Shown here one piece after another: positions 7,242 through 16,675 of a DNA stretch of 55,292 nucleotides (positions within the stretch are counted from its first letter, which is position 1; the number at the start of each line of letters is the position of its first letter). The notes under the pieces were generated by a model that was given only the letters and a program-made list of their open reading frames with translations, did not search any database and had not been told where the DNA came from. Made by a program: the position numbers and the translations under genes. This DNA is from an uncultured Alistipes sp. (lineage in GTDB: Bacteria > Bacteroidota > Bacteroidia > Bacteroidales > Rikenellaceae): assembly GCA_944321185.1 (NCBI GenBank), contig CALUKH010000009.1, positions 1 to 55,292 on the forward strand, given 5' to 3'.

Positions 7242-10019
7242 TCAGAGTTCCTTGATGCGGATGTTCCGGAACTGGATGCCGGGGCCGTGGCCCAGCAGAC
7301 CGATGTGTCCGCGTTTGTTGAAGAGTCCCGGATGGTTGCGGCCGTCGACCGTGTAGGGATTCTTGTTCGAGCCGTCGGGGGCGACGTTGTGGCCCTTGCA
7401 GGCCTGGCGGATATTGCCGTCGAGGATCACCTCGCCGTTGACCGTGACGGTGATGCGGTCACCCACGGCGCGGATCTCTTCGGTATTCCACGTGCCCAGT
7501 TCGCCGAACTGGACGTGTTTCTGGGCGGGGATGATGCCGTAGACCGAACCGTGCTGCTGGTAGATGCGCAGGTTCTTGTAGATCGGGGCGTCGTGGTCGA
7601 GCACCTGGATCTCCATGCCGTGATAGGCGGCGTCGACGCCCATCGGCGTGCGGATGCCGATGCCGTTGTTGACCCCCGCGCGGTCGAAGGCGAATTCGAA
7701 GCGCAGGATGAAGTCGCCGTACTCCTTGATGGTGTAGAGGTTGCCGCTGCCGCCGAACTGGGCCGTGACATAGATCGTGCCCTCCTGGGGGACATAGTTG
7801 GTCTTGTTGCCGGTCCATTTTTCGAGCGAGAGCCCGTCGAAGAGGACCTCGAAACCTTCGGCAGCCTCGTCGGCCGGGAGTTCGAAGCGCGGAATGGCCG
7901 CATAACGGGCCAGCAGTCCCTTGATTTCGTCGACGGCATAACCGGCATCGGGATCGCTCTTGGCACGTGCGGCATAGCTGTCACGTGCCTTTTCGAGTGC
8001 AGCTACTACGGTCTCGCCACCCATGCCGGGATTTTTGGCCGCGATGGTCTTGACGGCTTCGGCGGCCGCCATTTCGGTCTGCGGATCGTCGAGATAGGGG
8101 GAGATGATGGCGACGGCCGGCAGCGATGCGGTCCGGGCCAGGGCACGGAGCATTTTGTTGCAGACGGCGGCCGAAGGCTTCAGTTCGAGCCCCTTGCGGA
8201 AGCCGTCGACCTGTTTGTCTGCGGCAGCTGCGGCGACGAAATCGACGTAGCGCGTCAGGGCGTCATCGGCCCATGCGGGGTTCTGTTGCGCCAGGTTGTA
8301 GAGAACGTTGGCCATTTCGGGATTCTCGATCGTCAGGAGCGCCCGGAATGCGGCCTCACGCTCCGGAGCGGCAAGCAGATCATCGATCGCCGCACGAACG
8401 CCCGACTGGGACAGCAGCGGATAGTAACGTGTCTTTTCGGGGGCCGCGGCCAGACGTTCCGAGACTTTGGCATATTGCGTCTCGGGTTGCTGCGAGGCCA
8501 GGGCATTCTTCAGGGCGGCCTGATACTTGCCGATCTCATCGCCCGAAGCCTTGTCCAGCAGATCGCACAGCGGGCCGAACTCCTGCATCGTGCAGATGCC
8601 CGACAATGCCTCCACGGCAGCATCGTGAACCGCACGGTTATCGGACGCAAGCAGCGTGAAGACCCGTTCCGAGGCGGCCGAGATGCGGCGTGCGGCGATC
8701 AGTTTCAGCGCCTGGATCTGAATCTGCGGCGTGCGGTCGAGGGCAGCAATCAGGCCGTCGTTCACCTTTCCGTTGAAGGCCCGCAGAGCGGAGGCGGCTT
8801 CGGCGGCGTGTTGGCCGTCGAGGGCCGCGATCAACGTCTCGAGCGCCTCATTGCCGCCGATTCGGCCGGCTGCGCGGATGGCAGCTGCGGTCAGTTCGTC
8901 GTTCGTCGAGCGGATCAGCGGCGTGATGACTTCGATCTGCGATGCGGCGTGGCGGCTTCCCAGCCAGTTGACCACATCCGTGCGGGCTTCGTCATCGAGC
9001 GACGAGAGCGTCCCGGCAACGGCTGCCTCCAGCGTCTCGTCCGCAAAGTCGTTGGCGGCATCGAGCGCTGCTCCGCGATATGCGCGATTCGAATCCTTGA
9101 GGGCTGTCAGCAGCAGTCGGGTGCGTTTGCCGGTGTCGTACTTGAGTTGCAGCTCGAGGGCGGCGGCGCGTACGTTCGCACGGGCCGTGGCCTTGCCGAG
9201 CGATCGGGCGGCCGAGAGGGCACTCTTCGTGTCGCCCTGTTCGGCCAGCCGGTTCAGCAGCCGGAGGTAGGAGGCCGTGGCGTCGTACGGAGCAAAGTCA
9301 TAATCCGAAGCGGCGGCCGCATCGGCCAGTGTCCGGAGCGAGGCCTTGCCTCCGCAGCAGCCCAGCGCATGGTAAACGGCTTCGCGTGTCGGGTCGTCGC
9401 CGGCCTTCGCGGCCCATTCGAGCAGCGTCGGCTCGACCTCCGCAAGCCCTTTTGCGGCGGCGGCATCGGCCAGACGGATGACGGGATGGTCGCTGTGGCG
9501 GATCAGATCGGTCAGCACAGCCTCGCTGCCCGGCGTGGCGATCAAACCCCGCACGGCCGCGTCGGCCAGGTACTCGTCCGTGACGTATTTTTCAAAGACA
9601 CGGGCATCTTCGGCCGTCGAGCAGATTTGCAGCAGCGAGAGCAGAAAGGCCTGATTGGGTTTGTCCGTGCAGGCGGCCACGCTCTCGGCCAGTCCGCGCC
9701 GGACTTCTGTACGGGCGGCTTCGCGGCCGCTGGCCGTGACGTAATGCACGACGCCGCTCAGGGCATACTCCACCGGAGCGTTCGGCCCCTTGGCGGCCGG
9801 GACGAGCATGCCGGCCATTTCGCGGATGCCGGCAGCTCCCGTGGCGGCCAGCTCCTTCATCAGTTCGTCGTAAAGTTCGGGTGTCTGGGCCGGAAGCTGG
9901 GCCAGGGCGTCGGCAATGATTGTCGACGTGGTGCGCTGTCGTTCGTCGCGGAGCTCCTGGGCCCCCGAAACCAACGGCAGCAGCAGTCCGGCAAGCAGTA
10001 TGAGGATCAGTTTCTTCAT
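7242..10019 (-). CDS. HEAT-repeat protein fused to a C-terminal DUF1080 domain, secreted
   Basis: A 925-residue exported protein. It has a signal peptide (MKKLILILLAGLLLPLVSGAQ), then about 650 residues of short Ala/Leu-rich helical repeats resembling HEAT/PBS-lyase-like repeats (for example ELTAAAIRAAGRIGGNEALETLIAALDG). From about residue 715 a DUF1080 domain (3-keto-disaccharide hydrolase family, concanavalin-like fold) starts at GFEVLFDGLSLEKWTG and ends with IGLLGHGPGIQFRNIRIKEL. No lipobox is seen, so it is probably periplasmic. Other DUF1080 proteins are known to hydrolyse or eliminate 3-keto-glycosides; that this copy is catalytic is inference. The helical solenoid may bind a partner protein or a long glycan. 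It is encoded 29 bases after the Tat-exported oxidoreductase, which may make its substrate. Confidence 0.85.
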   Translation of the reverse strand: MKKLILILLAGLLLPLVSGAQELRDERQRTTSTIIADALAQLPAQTPELYDELMKELAATGAAGIREMAGMLVPAAKGPNAPVEYALSGVVHYVTASGREAARTEVRRGLAESVAACTDKPNQAFLLSLLQICSTAEDARVFEKYVTDEYLADAAVRGLIATPGSEAVLTDLIRHSDHPVIRLADAAAAKGLAEVEPTLLEWAAKAGDDPTREAVYHALGCCGGKASLRTLADAAAASDYDFAPYDATASYLRLLNRLAEQGDTKSALSAARSLGKATARANVRAAALELQLKYDTGKRTRLLLTALKDSNRAYRGAALDAANDFADETLEAAVAGTLSSLDDEARTDVVNWLGSRHAASQIEVITPLIRSTNDELTAAAIRAAGRIGGNEALETLIAALDGQHAAEAASALRAFNGKVNDGLIAALDRTPQIQIQALKLIAARRISAASERVFTLLASDNRAVHDAAVEALSGICTMQEFGPLCDLLDKASGDEIGKYQAALKNALASQQPETQYAKVSERLAAAPEKTRYYPLLSQSGVRAAIDDLLAAPEREAAFRALLTIENPEMANVLYNLAQQNPAWADDALTRYVDFVAAAAADKQVDGFRKGLELKPSAAVCNKMLRALARTASLPAVAIISPYLDDPQTEMAAAEAVKTIAAKNPGMGGETVVAALEKARDSYAARAKSDPDAGYAVDEIKGLLARYAAIPRFELPADEAAEGFEVLFDGLSLEKWTGNKTNYVPQEGTIYVTAQFGGSGNLYTIKEYGDFILRFEFAFDRAGVNNGIGIRTPMGVDAAYHGMEIQVLDHDAPIYKNLRIYQQHGSVYGIIPAQKHVQFGELGTWNTEEIRAVGDRITVTVNGEVILDGNIRQACKGHNVAPDGSNKNPYTVDGRNHPGLFNKRGHIGLLGHGPGIQFRNIRIKEL

Positions 10020-10048
10020 TGTATGCAGTTTTTTGGGATGGTTGGCGG

Positions 10049-11332
10049 TCAGATTTTCCAGGGTGAGCGCATCGGTTGATCGATCAGGCGGTTGGCAGCC
10101 TCATCGCCGACGAAGAGCTGTTTCTGCGGGTCGAAGTGCAGCGTGCGGTTCAGGCGCAGGGCGCAGAGGGCCATGTTGACCAGCGTGGCGCTGTGATAGC
10201 CCTTGATCTCGTCCAGGGCGAAGCGTTCACGGGTGTGGACGCAGCGGATGAAGTCGGTGTTCTGCGGTTCGGGATCGGGCAGCTCGGCGATGCGGTTCAT
10301 CACGTCGGGGATCGTGCACTCGAATCCCTTGTAGACCTTGCCCTTCGGTCCCTCGATGTAGGGCACCTTGCCCTTGCTTTCGTAGCCCTCGCCTTCGAGG
10401 ATGATCTGACAGCCGTCGTCGTAGGTGTAGACGATGCGGCGCCAGATGCCGATGGCGTCGGGATGCTGCTGCGGAGCGTCCACCTCGACCTTCACCGGCG
10501 AGGTCTGGTCCTTGCCCAGCAGATACTGCACGGGGTCCATGTAGTGCTGGCCCATGTCGCCCAGACCGCCGCCGTCGTAGTCCCAGTATCCGCGGAAGGT
10601 CTGGTGCGTGCGGTGTGCGTTGTAGGGCTTGTAGGGGGCCGGACCCAACCACAGGTCATAGTCCAGCTCCGCGGGAACGGGCTGCGGGGTGAGGTTCTCC
10701 TTGCCCACCCAGAAGAATTTCCACGTGAAGCCCGTGGCGCCCGAGATGGTTACCTTCAGCGGCCATCCGAGCAGCCCGCTGTCGACGAGTTTCTTGAGCG
10801 GTTCGACGGTCGTCCCCAGCCCGTAGAAGGTGTCCTGGAAGCGGAACCACGTATTCAGCCGGAAGATCCGGCCGTTCTGCTTGACGGCCTCCATGACGCG
10901 TTTGCCCTCGCCGATGGTGCGAGTCATCGGCTTCTCGCACCAGATGTCCTTGCCGGCGCGCGCCGCCTCGACGGCCATGATGCCGTGCCAGTGGGGCGGG
11001 GTGGCGATGTGGACGATATCGACGTTCGGGTCGTTGATCAGGTCGCGGTAGAAGTGGTAGGCCTTCAGGGTCTTGCCGAACTTCTTGCGGCCCAGTTCCA
11101 CGGCGCTGTCCAGGTGGTTCCGGTCGACGTCGCAGACGGCAACCAGCCGACAGCGTTCGTCGCTGGTGAAGTGGTAGCTCGAGCGTCCGATGCCTCCGAC
11201 GCCGATGATGCCTTTGGTGAGCTGATCGCTCGGGGCGACGTGCTTCGGCCCGCCCAGCACCCACCGCGGTACGATGGTCAGGAGCGTTGCGGCACCCGCC
11301 GTTTTCAAGAAATCTCTACGATTGAGTCCCAT
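10049..11332 (-). CDS. Tat-exported Gfo/Idh/MocA family oxidoreductase
   Basis: Gfo/Idh/MocA oxidoreductase of 427 residues with an N-terminal twin-arginine signal: RRDFLK at residues 5-10, then a mild hydrophobic stretch (TAGAATLLTIVPRWVLGG). The Rossmann motif GVGGIGRSSYHF is near residue 45, and the signature CEKPMTRTIGEGKRV near residue 130. The substrate domain includes YWDYDGGGLGDMGQHYMD, typical of the periplasmic members in this phylum. Tat export implies that it folds around its nicotinamide cofactor in the cytoplasm and works in the periplasm. It lies between two DUF1080 genes, 34 bases after one and 29 before the other. A C3 oxidation of a glucoside feeding the DUF1080 enzymes is a reasonable inference; the actual substrate is unknown. 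Confidence 0.92.
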   Translation of the reverse strand: MGLNRRDFLKTAGAATLLTIVPRWVLGGPKHVAPSDQLTKGIIGVGGIGRSSYHFTSDERCRLVAVCDVDRNHLDSAVELGRKKFGKTLKAYHFYRDLINDPNVDIVHIATPPHWHGIMAVEAARAGKDIWCEKPMTRTIGEGKRVMEAVKQNGRIFRLNTWFRFQDTFYGLGTTVEPLKKLVDSGLLGWPLKVTISGATGFTWKFFWVGKENLTPQPVPAELDYDLWLGPAPYKPYNAHRTHQTFRGYWDYDGGGLGDMGQHYMDPVQYLLGKDQTSPVKVEVDAPQQHPDAIGIWRRIVYTYDDGCQIILEGEGYESKGKVPYIEGPKGKVYKGFECTIPDVMNRIAELPDPEPQNTDFIRCVHTRERFALDEIKGYHSATLVNMALCALRLNRTLHFDPQKQLFVGDEAANRLIDQPMRSPWKI

Positions 11333-11366
11333 GGTATGATGAAGTTTTTCGGTTGTGAATCGGGGT

Positions 11367-12671
11367 TCAGAGCGTTGTCAGTCGCAGGCTGCGCCATTGT
11401 ACCTTGATGCCGCCGCCGTCGTGGATCTGGAGGGCGATGCGACCCTGTGCGGCGCCGATTTTGGCGTCGTGCAGGTCGACGATCTTTTCGCCGTTGAGCC
11501 ACGTCTGGACGTGGTCGCCCTCGACGCGCAGCCGAATCATGTTCCACGACCCCTCGTTGAGCATCACCTCCTTGTCGGCAGGCGTCTGGGCGAGCCATCC
11601 ACGTCCGTAAGATTCATAAATGCCGCCCGTGCCGTGGTTGCGCGGCGCCACCTCGCACTGCCAGCCGTGGATCCGTGCGTCGGGTTCGACGAACGAGCGG
11701 AAGAAGATCCCCGAATTGCCGTTCGACAGTTGGCGGAATTCGGCCATCAGTTCGAAATCGTCGTAGTATTCGCGTGTGGCCAGATAGCCGTACTGCTTGT
11801 CGGGGCCGCTCTCGCAGACGAGGTTGCCGTCGGCATCGACATACCATTTCTCCGTGCCGTAGATCTCCCAGCCGGTGAGGTCCTCGCCGTTGAAGAGGTC
11901 GATCTCGCGTCCGGCCTTGCGCGGCAGCTCCTTGATCTTCAGGTTGCGGAACGAGGCCGGATACCCATGGTCCTGCAGGCAGATCACTCCGCGGTGGGCC
12001 AGTCCGTATTCGGGGGCGTTCTCCCACTTGCCGCTGTGTTTGCGCGAGAACCAGTCGTCGGTCCAGGCCTCGAATTCGAGGATCTTGCGGCCGTTGAGCC
12101 AGTGTTCGACATGGCCGTTGTCGAAGACGATGCGCGAAGAGTTCCATTCGCCCTGCGGATGGACCACCATGGCGGCCTTGTCGGGCAGGTGCATGGCGTA
12201 GTCGACGCCCAGCCGCTGCCACTCTTCGAGTTTCGTGGGGGCGTTGTCCTCTTCCCAACCCGCCTCGTCGATGAGCTGATACTCCGGGCCGGTGACGTAG
12301 GGCACCGCAAAGTAGGGATCCTCGACCACGTGGTAGAGCATGCCGCTGTTACCGCCGTGGGAGAGTTTCCAGTCCCAGTCGAGGATGAAGTTTTCGTACT
12401 GTCGGCGCGTGACGATGTAACCCGTCAGGTCGCTGCCGTCGCCGGCCGCCTGGATGCAGCCGTCGACCACGTGCCACGGCATGGTCAGCGAATCGCCGTT
12501 GTAATCCTTCCACTGATCGAGCGTCCGGCCGTCGAAGAGCAGCTGCCAGCCGTCGGCAATCTCCTTTTTGGTCAGCGTGTTGGGCTGCGGCGTGCATGCT
12601 GCGGCTCCCAGCGCAAGCACGACCGCTCCGCACAGGGGAACAAGCGATTGTTGGTTCTTGAAGAGGTTCAT
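11367..12671 (-). CDS. Lipoprotein with two DUF1080 domains (putative 3-keto-glycoside hydrolase/lyase)
   Basis: A 434-residue lipoprotein whose signal ends in GAAAC. It contains two tandem DUF1080 domains. The first runs from about residue 35 (ADGWQLLFDGRTLDQWKDYN) to 240 (HGYPASFRNLKIKELP). The second runs from about 247 (IDLFNGEDLTGWEIYG) to the end (IQIHDGGGIKVQWRSLRL). Both show the family start (LFDG or LFNG, then W) and the inner NSGMLYHV or NSGIFFRS strand. The family includes 3-keto-disaccharide hydrolases and related lyases. The start MNLFKNQQS was chosen because it opens a good lipoprotein signal. It lies 20 bases after the HTCS stop, so it is probably co-transcribed with the regulator. 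The duplication could give two specificities or one catalytic and one binding copy. Confidence 0.87.
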   Translation of the reverse strand: MNLFKNQQSLVPLCGAVVLALGAAACTPQPNTLTKKEIADGWQLLFDGRTLDQWKDYNGDSLTMPWHVVDGCIQAAGDGSDLTGYIVTRRQYENFILDWDWKLSHGGNSGMLYHVVEDPYFAVPYVTGPEYQLIDEAGWEEDNAPTKLEEWQRLGVDYAMHLPDKAAMVVHPQGEWNSSRIVFDNGHVEHWLNGRKILEFEAWTDDWFSRKHSGKWENAPEYGLAHRGVICLQDHGYPASFRNLKIKELPRKAGREIDLFNGEDLTGWEIYGTEKWYVDADGNLVCESGPDKQYGYLATREYYDDFELMAEFRQLSNGNSGIFFRSFVEPDARIHGWQCEVAPRNHGTGGIYESYGRGWLAQTPADKEVMLNEGSWNMIRLRVEGDHVQTWLNGEKIVDLHDAKIGAAQGRIALQIHDGGGIKVQWRSLRLTTL

Positions 12672-12691
12672 GGTATTGGGTTTTAAGTAGT

Positions 12692-15600
12692 TCAGTCGTT
12701 TCGGGACGTTTTGTCGTCTGCGTTTGCATCGTTCTGGCACTGCTTCATGTAGTCCTTCGGGCGCATGCCGAACTGCTTGGAGAAGCACTTGGCAAACCAC
12801 GACATGCTGCTGAAGCCCGTCATGAAGCAGATCTCGTTGATGCGCAGCTCGCCCTTGCGGAGCAGTTGGGCCGCTGTCTTGAGGCGCACGAGCTGGATGT
12901 ATTCGTTGGGCGAGGTGCCGGTCAGCCCCTTCAGCTTGCGTTGCAGGCTCGAACGGCTCAGCGCCATCCGCTCGACGAGCAGATCCACCGACAGCGCCTC
13001 GTTGGTGAGGTTTTCGGAGATGATGCCCGTCAGTTTGTCGAGCCAGGCGCGGTCGCTGCTGCCGATCGTGTCCTTTTCGTACTGCAGGTTCGGCTCCGAG
13101 GCGAAGTGGCGGAAGGCACGTTCGCGATTCTCGAGCAGACTCTCGACCGTCGCCTTGATGTAGCTCAGCGAGAAGGGTTTCTCGATGTAGGCATCGGCTC
13201 CGGACTCCAACCCCTTGATCTTCGAATCGACCGAATCGATCGCCGAAAGCAGGATAAAGGGGATGTGGCAGAGCAGTTCATCGTTGCGGACCCGTACGAG
13301 GAGTTCGTAACCGTCCATCTCGGGCATGAGGATGTCGCTGATAATCAAGTCGCACGAACGTTTCTTGAGGATGTCGAGCGCTTCGCGGCCGTTCCGGGCC
13401 GGGAGCACGTCGTACGTATCCTCGAAATTCTTGTAGAGGAACTCCAGCATGTCGGGCGTATCCTCGACGATCATGATGCAGTGCTGCTTCGTGGCGGCGG
13501 TCTCCTCGTCCTGTGCGGCGGACTCCTCCCCGGCGGCCGCATCCGTCGTGGACGCCTGTGCGGCGGGTTCGCGGATGTCCGGAATCTCGATCGAGAGTTC
13601 GCATCCGCCCGTCGGGTCGGCGTCGTTGATGGTGACTTTTCCGTTGTGCTTCTCGACGAGCAGCTTGACCAGGCTGAGGCCGATGCCGACCCCCTGACCC
13701 GAATAGGGGTTCTCCTGGTAGAAGGCCTCGAAGACCTTCTTGCGGCTGCTGGCCGGGATGCCCGGACCGTCGTCGCGGACCGACAGCCGGAACCTCCGGT
13801 CGCCCTTGCGCGCATCGCTCAGATCGCTCAGCGTGACGCGGATCGTGTGCCGGGCATATTTCAGGGCATTGGCCAGCAGGTTGCTCAGGATCTTGGTCAG
13901 CGCCTCCTTGTCGACGTGGAAGATCATCGGGGTCTCGGGCAGTTCGGTCTCGATCGTGATTTCGCCGGCCGACGTGCGGAACCGGGCGACGGTCTCCCGG
14001 ATGAGCAGGGCGATGTCCGTGTCGCTGCACCGCAGGCGGAACCCTTCGTCGCCGATCTTGCGGAAGTCGAGCAGTTGGCGGATGAGCTCCAGCAGCCGGT
14101 CGACGTTGCGTTTCATGATGTTGAGGTTGGCCGCCACGTCCGTGTTCCAGCGTCCGGTCTCGATGACGTGCTCGAGCGGCGACTTGATGAGCGAAACCGG
14201 CGTCTTGATCTCGTGGACGATCTGCGTGAAGAAGTTGATCTTGGTCTCGATGAGTTTCTGTTCCTTCTTTTCGTTCTGCCGCCTGAGGATCAGCTTGACG
14301 GCCAGCCCCGTAAGCAGGAGCACGATCAACAGATAGCCGATCTTGGCCAGCGGGCTCAGGAACGGATGGGGCAGTACGCGGATCTCCAGATCGCGCGAAG
14401 CGGGGCTCCAGTAGCTGTCGTTGTTGCAGCCCATGACCGAGAAGGTGTAGTGGCCGGCGGGCAGCTTCATGAACGAGACCGAATGCTGGTCGGTGTAGAC
14501 CCAGTCGTCGTTCAGTCCGTTGAGTTTCCAGGCGTAGCGGTTGCGGCCCGGAGCCACGTAGCTCAGACACTCGAAGTTGATGTCGAACGAGACGGTCTGG
14601 CTGGGGATCTCCAGACTGCGGTCCGGGATGATGCGCCGCTCGGAGCAGGTCGAGACCTGGTTGGTGCCGTGCATGCACACCGACGAGATGGCGATGTTGG
14701 GCTTGACCTTGTTGACCGAGATGCTGAAGGGCGAAAAACGGTTGAATCCGTTGATGCCTCCGAAATAGAAGGTCCCGTCGCTGGCCTTGTACGACGAGCG
14801 GAAGTTGAACTGGTTGCTTTGCAGACCGTCTTCGGTCGTGTATCGGATGTGGGTGTGCAGTTCGGGGTTGTAGCGGATGATTCCCTGGTTGGACGAGAGC
14901 CAGAGATTGCCCGCACCGTCGTCGATGATGCCGTAATAGACGCTGCTGGGGAGCCCCTCGCCGGGTCCGAAATTCTCGAATCCGTCGATGGTCGGGTCGT
15001 AGCGGCAGATGCCGCCGCTCTCGCCGCAGAACCATACGCGCCGGTCCGTGTCGATGTAGACGCGGATGAACTTGTCGCCCGCCGGCGATGCGGGGTCGAG
15101 CGGATCGTGGCGGTAGTTGGTCCACGTCTTGTCGCGTTTCGAGTAGCGGTAGATGCCGTGTACGCGCGAGGCGACCCAGAGGTTGTCGTGATCATCCTCG
15201 GCGATGTCGTAGATGAAGTAGCTGGCCAGCTCCCGCACGCGGGTGAAGTGCCCCGTGCGGGTGTCCAGGATGCACAGCCCGCTCATCGTCCCGACGTAGA
15301 GTTGGTGGTCGCCGACCTTGTAGATGACGTAGACGTAGTCGTTGCTCAGCGAGGTGGAGTTTTCGGGGATGTTGCGGTAGTTGGTGACCTTTCCCGTGCG
15401 GAGATTCATGCAGTCGAGCCCCCGCGAGAAGGTTCCGATCCAGAGATTCTCGCCGTCCAGACAGAGGGCATGGAGGTTGTTGTGGCTTTTGGCGGTGTAG
15501 TCGGTGAAGGTGGCGGTGTGCGAATCGAAGTAGTTCAGACCGCCGTTTTCGGTGGCGATCCAGAGGTTGCCCTTCTCGTCCTCGCAGAATTGGCTGACGG

Positions 15601-16648
15601 CATTGCCCTGCAGCGAGGAGGGGCGTCCGTCGTCGTAGTACCATTTGATCTCGTCCTGACGGGGCGAGAGGTAGTTGACCCCGCAGAAGAAGGTTCCGAT
15701 CCAGAGTCCGCCTTCGCGGTCGCGGAAGCATTTGTAGACGCTTTCGTTGGCCAGATCGTCGCCCGACGAGGCCCACGTGTGGTCGAGCCGGTTGAAGTAG
15801 AAGAGTCCGCTGTCGGAGCCGACGAGGTAGAGGTGGGCCGATTTGCGGAAGATCGTATGGATGCGCGTGACCGAGAAGGCACGGCCGGAGGCATCCACGG
15901 CCGGGAAGGCGCGGAACGTTTCGCTGTCCAGATCCAGCTCGGTGAGCAGACCGTTCTGGGTTCCGATGAGGAGTTTTCCCGGTTCGGGCTGAACGATGGC
16001 CGTAATCTCGTTGTCGCCCTGGACCTGACTCTCGGGCAGCGGCCGCAGCGGTCGGCGAAATTCCCCCCCCCGCAGATTTCCGAAGCGGTAAAGACCGTCG
16101 GTGGTTCCCACCCAGACATCTCCGTGGTTGTTTCCGGTGATGATGCGGATATCGTCACACGCCCCTTGGAGTTTGTAGCGGTTCAACTCTCCGTTGGTTT
16201 CGTTCCAGCGGTAGAGGCCTTCGTTGGTGCCGATCCAGAGGTTAGCCGACTGATCGTAGTAGAGGCTGTTGCAACTTGAGATGAGGAATCCGTCGTTGCT
16301 GCGTATCTCGAAGCGCTGCAGGCTTTCATCCTTGGGATTGAAGAGCATCAGGGCATGCGTGCAACCGAGCCAGATGCGTTCGCCGTCGATGTGCGGGCAG
16401 ATGACGTCGATGTTGAGGAGGTTGCCCGTGAGCGACGATCCGAAAACGTCGAACTGGATTCCGTTGAAGCGGTTGAATCCGTCCTTCGTAGCGAACCACA
16501 TGTACCCTTTGCTGTCCTGGCAGATATCCTTGACGCTGTTGTCGGACATGCCGCTGCGGACGTCGTAGCGGCGGTAGGGGTTGATCCCCGCAGCCGGCAG
16601 AACGACGCCGAGCAACAGCAGCAGTATCGAGATTGGGAGTTTCCTCAT
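12692..16648 (-). CDS. Hybrid two-component system sensor/regulator (HTCS) of the PUL
   Basis: One-protein sensor and transcription factor of 1318 residues. Order: signal peptide (MRKLPISILLLLLGVVLPAAG); a periplasmic sensor of many propeller repeats (about 25-690, recurrent DVWVGTTDGLYRF-type units); a Y_Y_Y domain (about 695-760); one membrane helix (YLLIVLLLTGLAVKLIL, about 775); a histidine kinase with phospho-acceptor His812 in HEIKTP and ATPase motifs NLLANALKYA, DDGPGIP and GVGIGLSLV; a receiver with phospho-acceptor Asp1105 (SDILMPEMDG); and a C-terminal AraC-type HTH. Such proteins bind a breakdown oligosaccharide in the periplasm and switch on the surrounding PUL. The start at 16648 was chosen because the upstream in-frame stretch is not signal-like and runs through the preceding gene. 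A run of nine G at codons 193-196 may be phase variable. Confidence 0.96.
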   Translation of the reverse strand: MRKLPISILLLLLGVVLPAAGINPYRRYDVRSGMSDNSVKDICQDSKGYMWFATKDGFNRFNGIQFDVFGSSLTGNLLNIDVICPHIDGERIWLGCTHALMLFNPKDESLQRFEIRSNDGFLISSCNSLYYDQSANLWIGTNEGLYRWNETNGELNRYKLQGACDDIRIITGNNHGDVWVGTTDGLYRFGNLRGGEFRRPLRPLPESQVQGDNEITAIVQPEPGKLLIGTQNGLLTELDLDSETFRAFPAVDASGRAFSVTRIHTIFRKSAHLYLVGSDSGLFYFNRLDHTWASSGDDLANESVYKCFRDREGGLWIGTFFCGVNYLSPRQDEIKWYYDDGRPSSLQGNAVSQFCEDEKGNLWIATENGGLNYFDSHTATFTDYTAKSHNNLHALCLDGENLWIGTFSRGLDCMNLRTGKVTNYRNIPENSTSLSNDYVYVIYKVGDHQLYVGTMSGLCILDTRTGHFTRVRELASYFIYDIAEDDHDNLWVASRVHGIYRYSKRDKTWTNYRHDPLDPASPAGDKFIRVYIDTDRRVWFCGESGGICRYDPTIDGFENFGPGEGLPSSVYYGIIDDGAGNLWLSSNQGIIRYNPELHTHIRYTTEDGLQSNQFNFRSSYKASDGTFYFGGINGFNRFSPFSISVNKVKPNIAISSVCMHGTNQVSTCSERRIIPDRSLEIPSQTVSFDINFECLSYVAPGRNRYAWKLNGLNDDWVYTDQHSVSFMKLPAGHYTFSVMGCNNDSYWSPASRDLEIRVLPHPFLSPLAKIGYLLIVLLLTGLAVKLILRRQNEKKEQKLIETKINFFTQIVHEIKTPVSLIKSPLEHVIETGRWNTDVAANLNIMKRNVDRLLELIRQLLDFRKIGDEGFRLRCSDTDIALLIRETVARFRTSAGEITIETELPETPMIFHVDKEALTKILSNLLANALKYARHTIRVTLSDLSDARKGDRRFRLSVRDDGPGIPASSRKKVFEAFYQENPYSGQGVGIGLSLVKLLVEKHNGKVTINDADPTGGCELSIEIPDIREPAAQASTTDAAAGEESAAQDEETAATKQHCIMIVEDTPDMLEFLYKNFEDTYDVLPARNGREALDILKKRSCDLIISDILMPEMDGYELLVRVRNDELLCHIPFILLSAIDSVDSKIKGLESGADAYIEKPFSLSYIKATVESLLENRERAFRHFASEPNLQYEKDTIGSSDRAWLDKLTGIISENLTNEALSVDLLVERMALSRSSLQRKLKGLTGTSPNEYIQLVRLKTAAQLLRKGELRINEICFMTGFSSMSWFAKCFSKQFGMRPKDYMKQCQNDANADDKTSRND
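16063..16071 (-). repeat. G9 homopolymer in HTCS coding sequence (C9 on + strand)
   Basis: Nine consecutive G on the coding strand encode the end of Arg193, Gly194, Gly195 and the first base of Glu196 in the first propeller. It is the longest homopolymer noticed inside a gene in this window. Slippage by one base would shift the frame and truncate the regulator before its membrane helix. Confidence 0.9.
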
Positions 16649-16675
16649 GGTAAGAATCGGGATCTTGTGGGATAA

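Noticed and set aside
12866-16279. Open frame of over 1100 codons on the + strand
   Set aside because: Antisense shadow of the HTCS gene, Val/Asp/Arg-rich with no domain.
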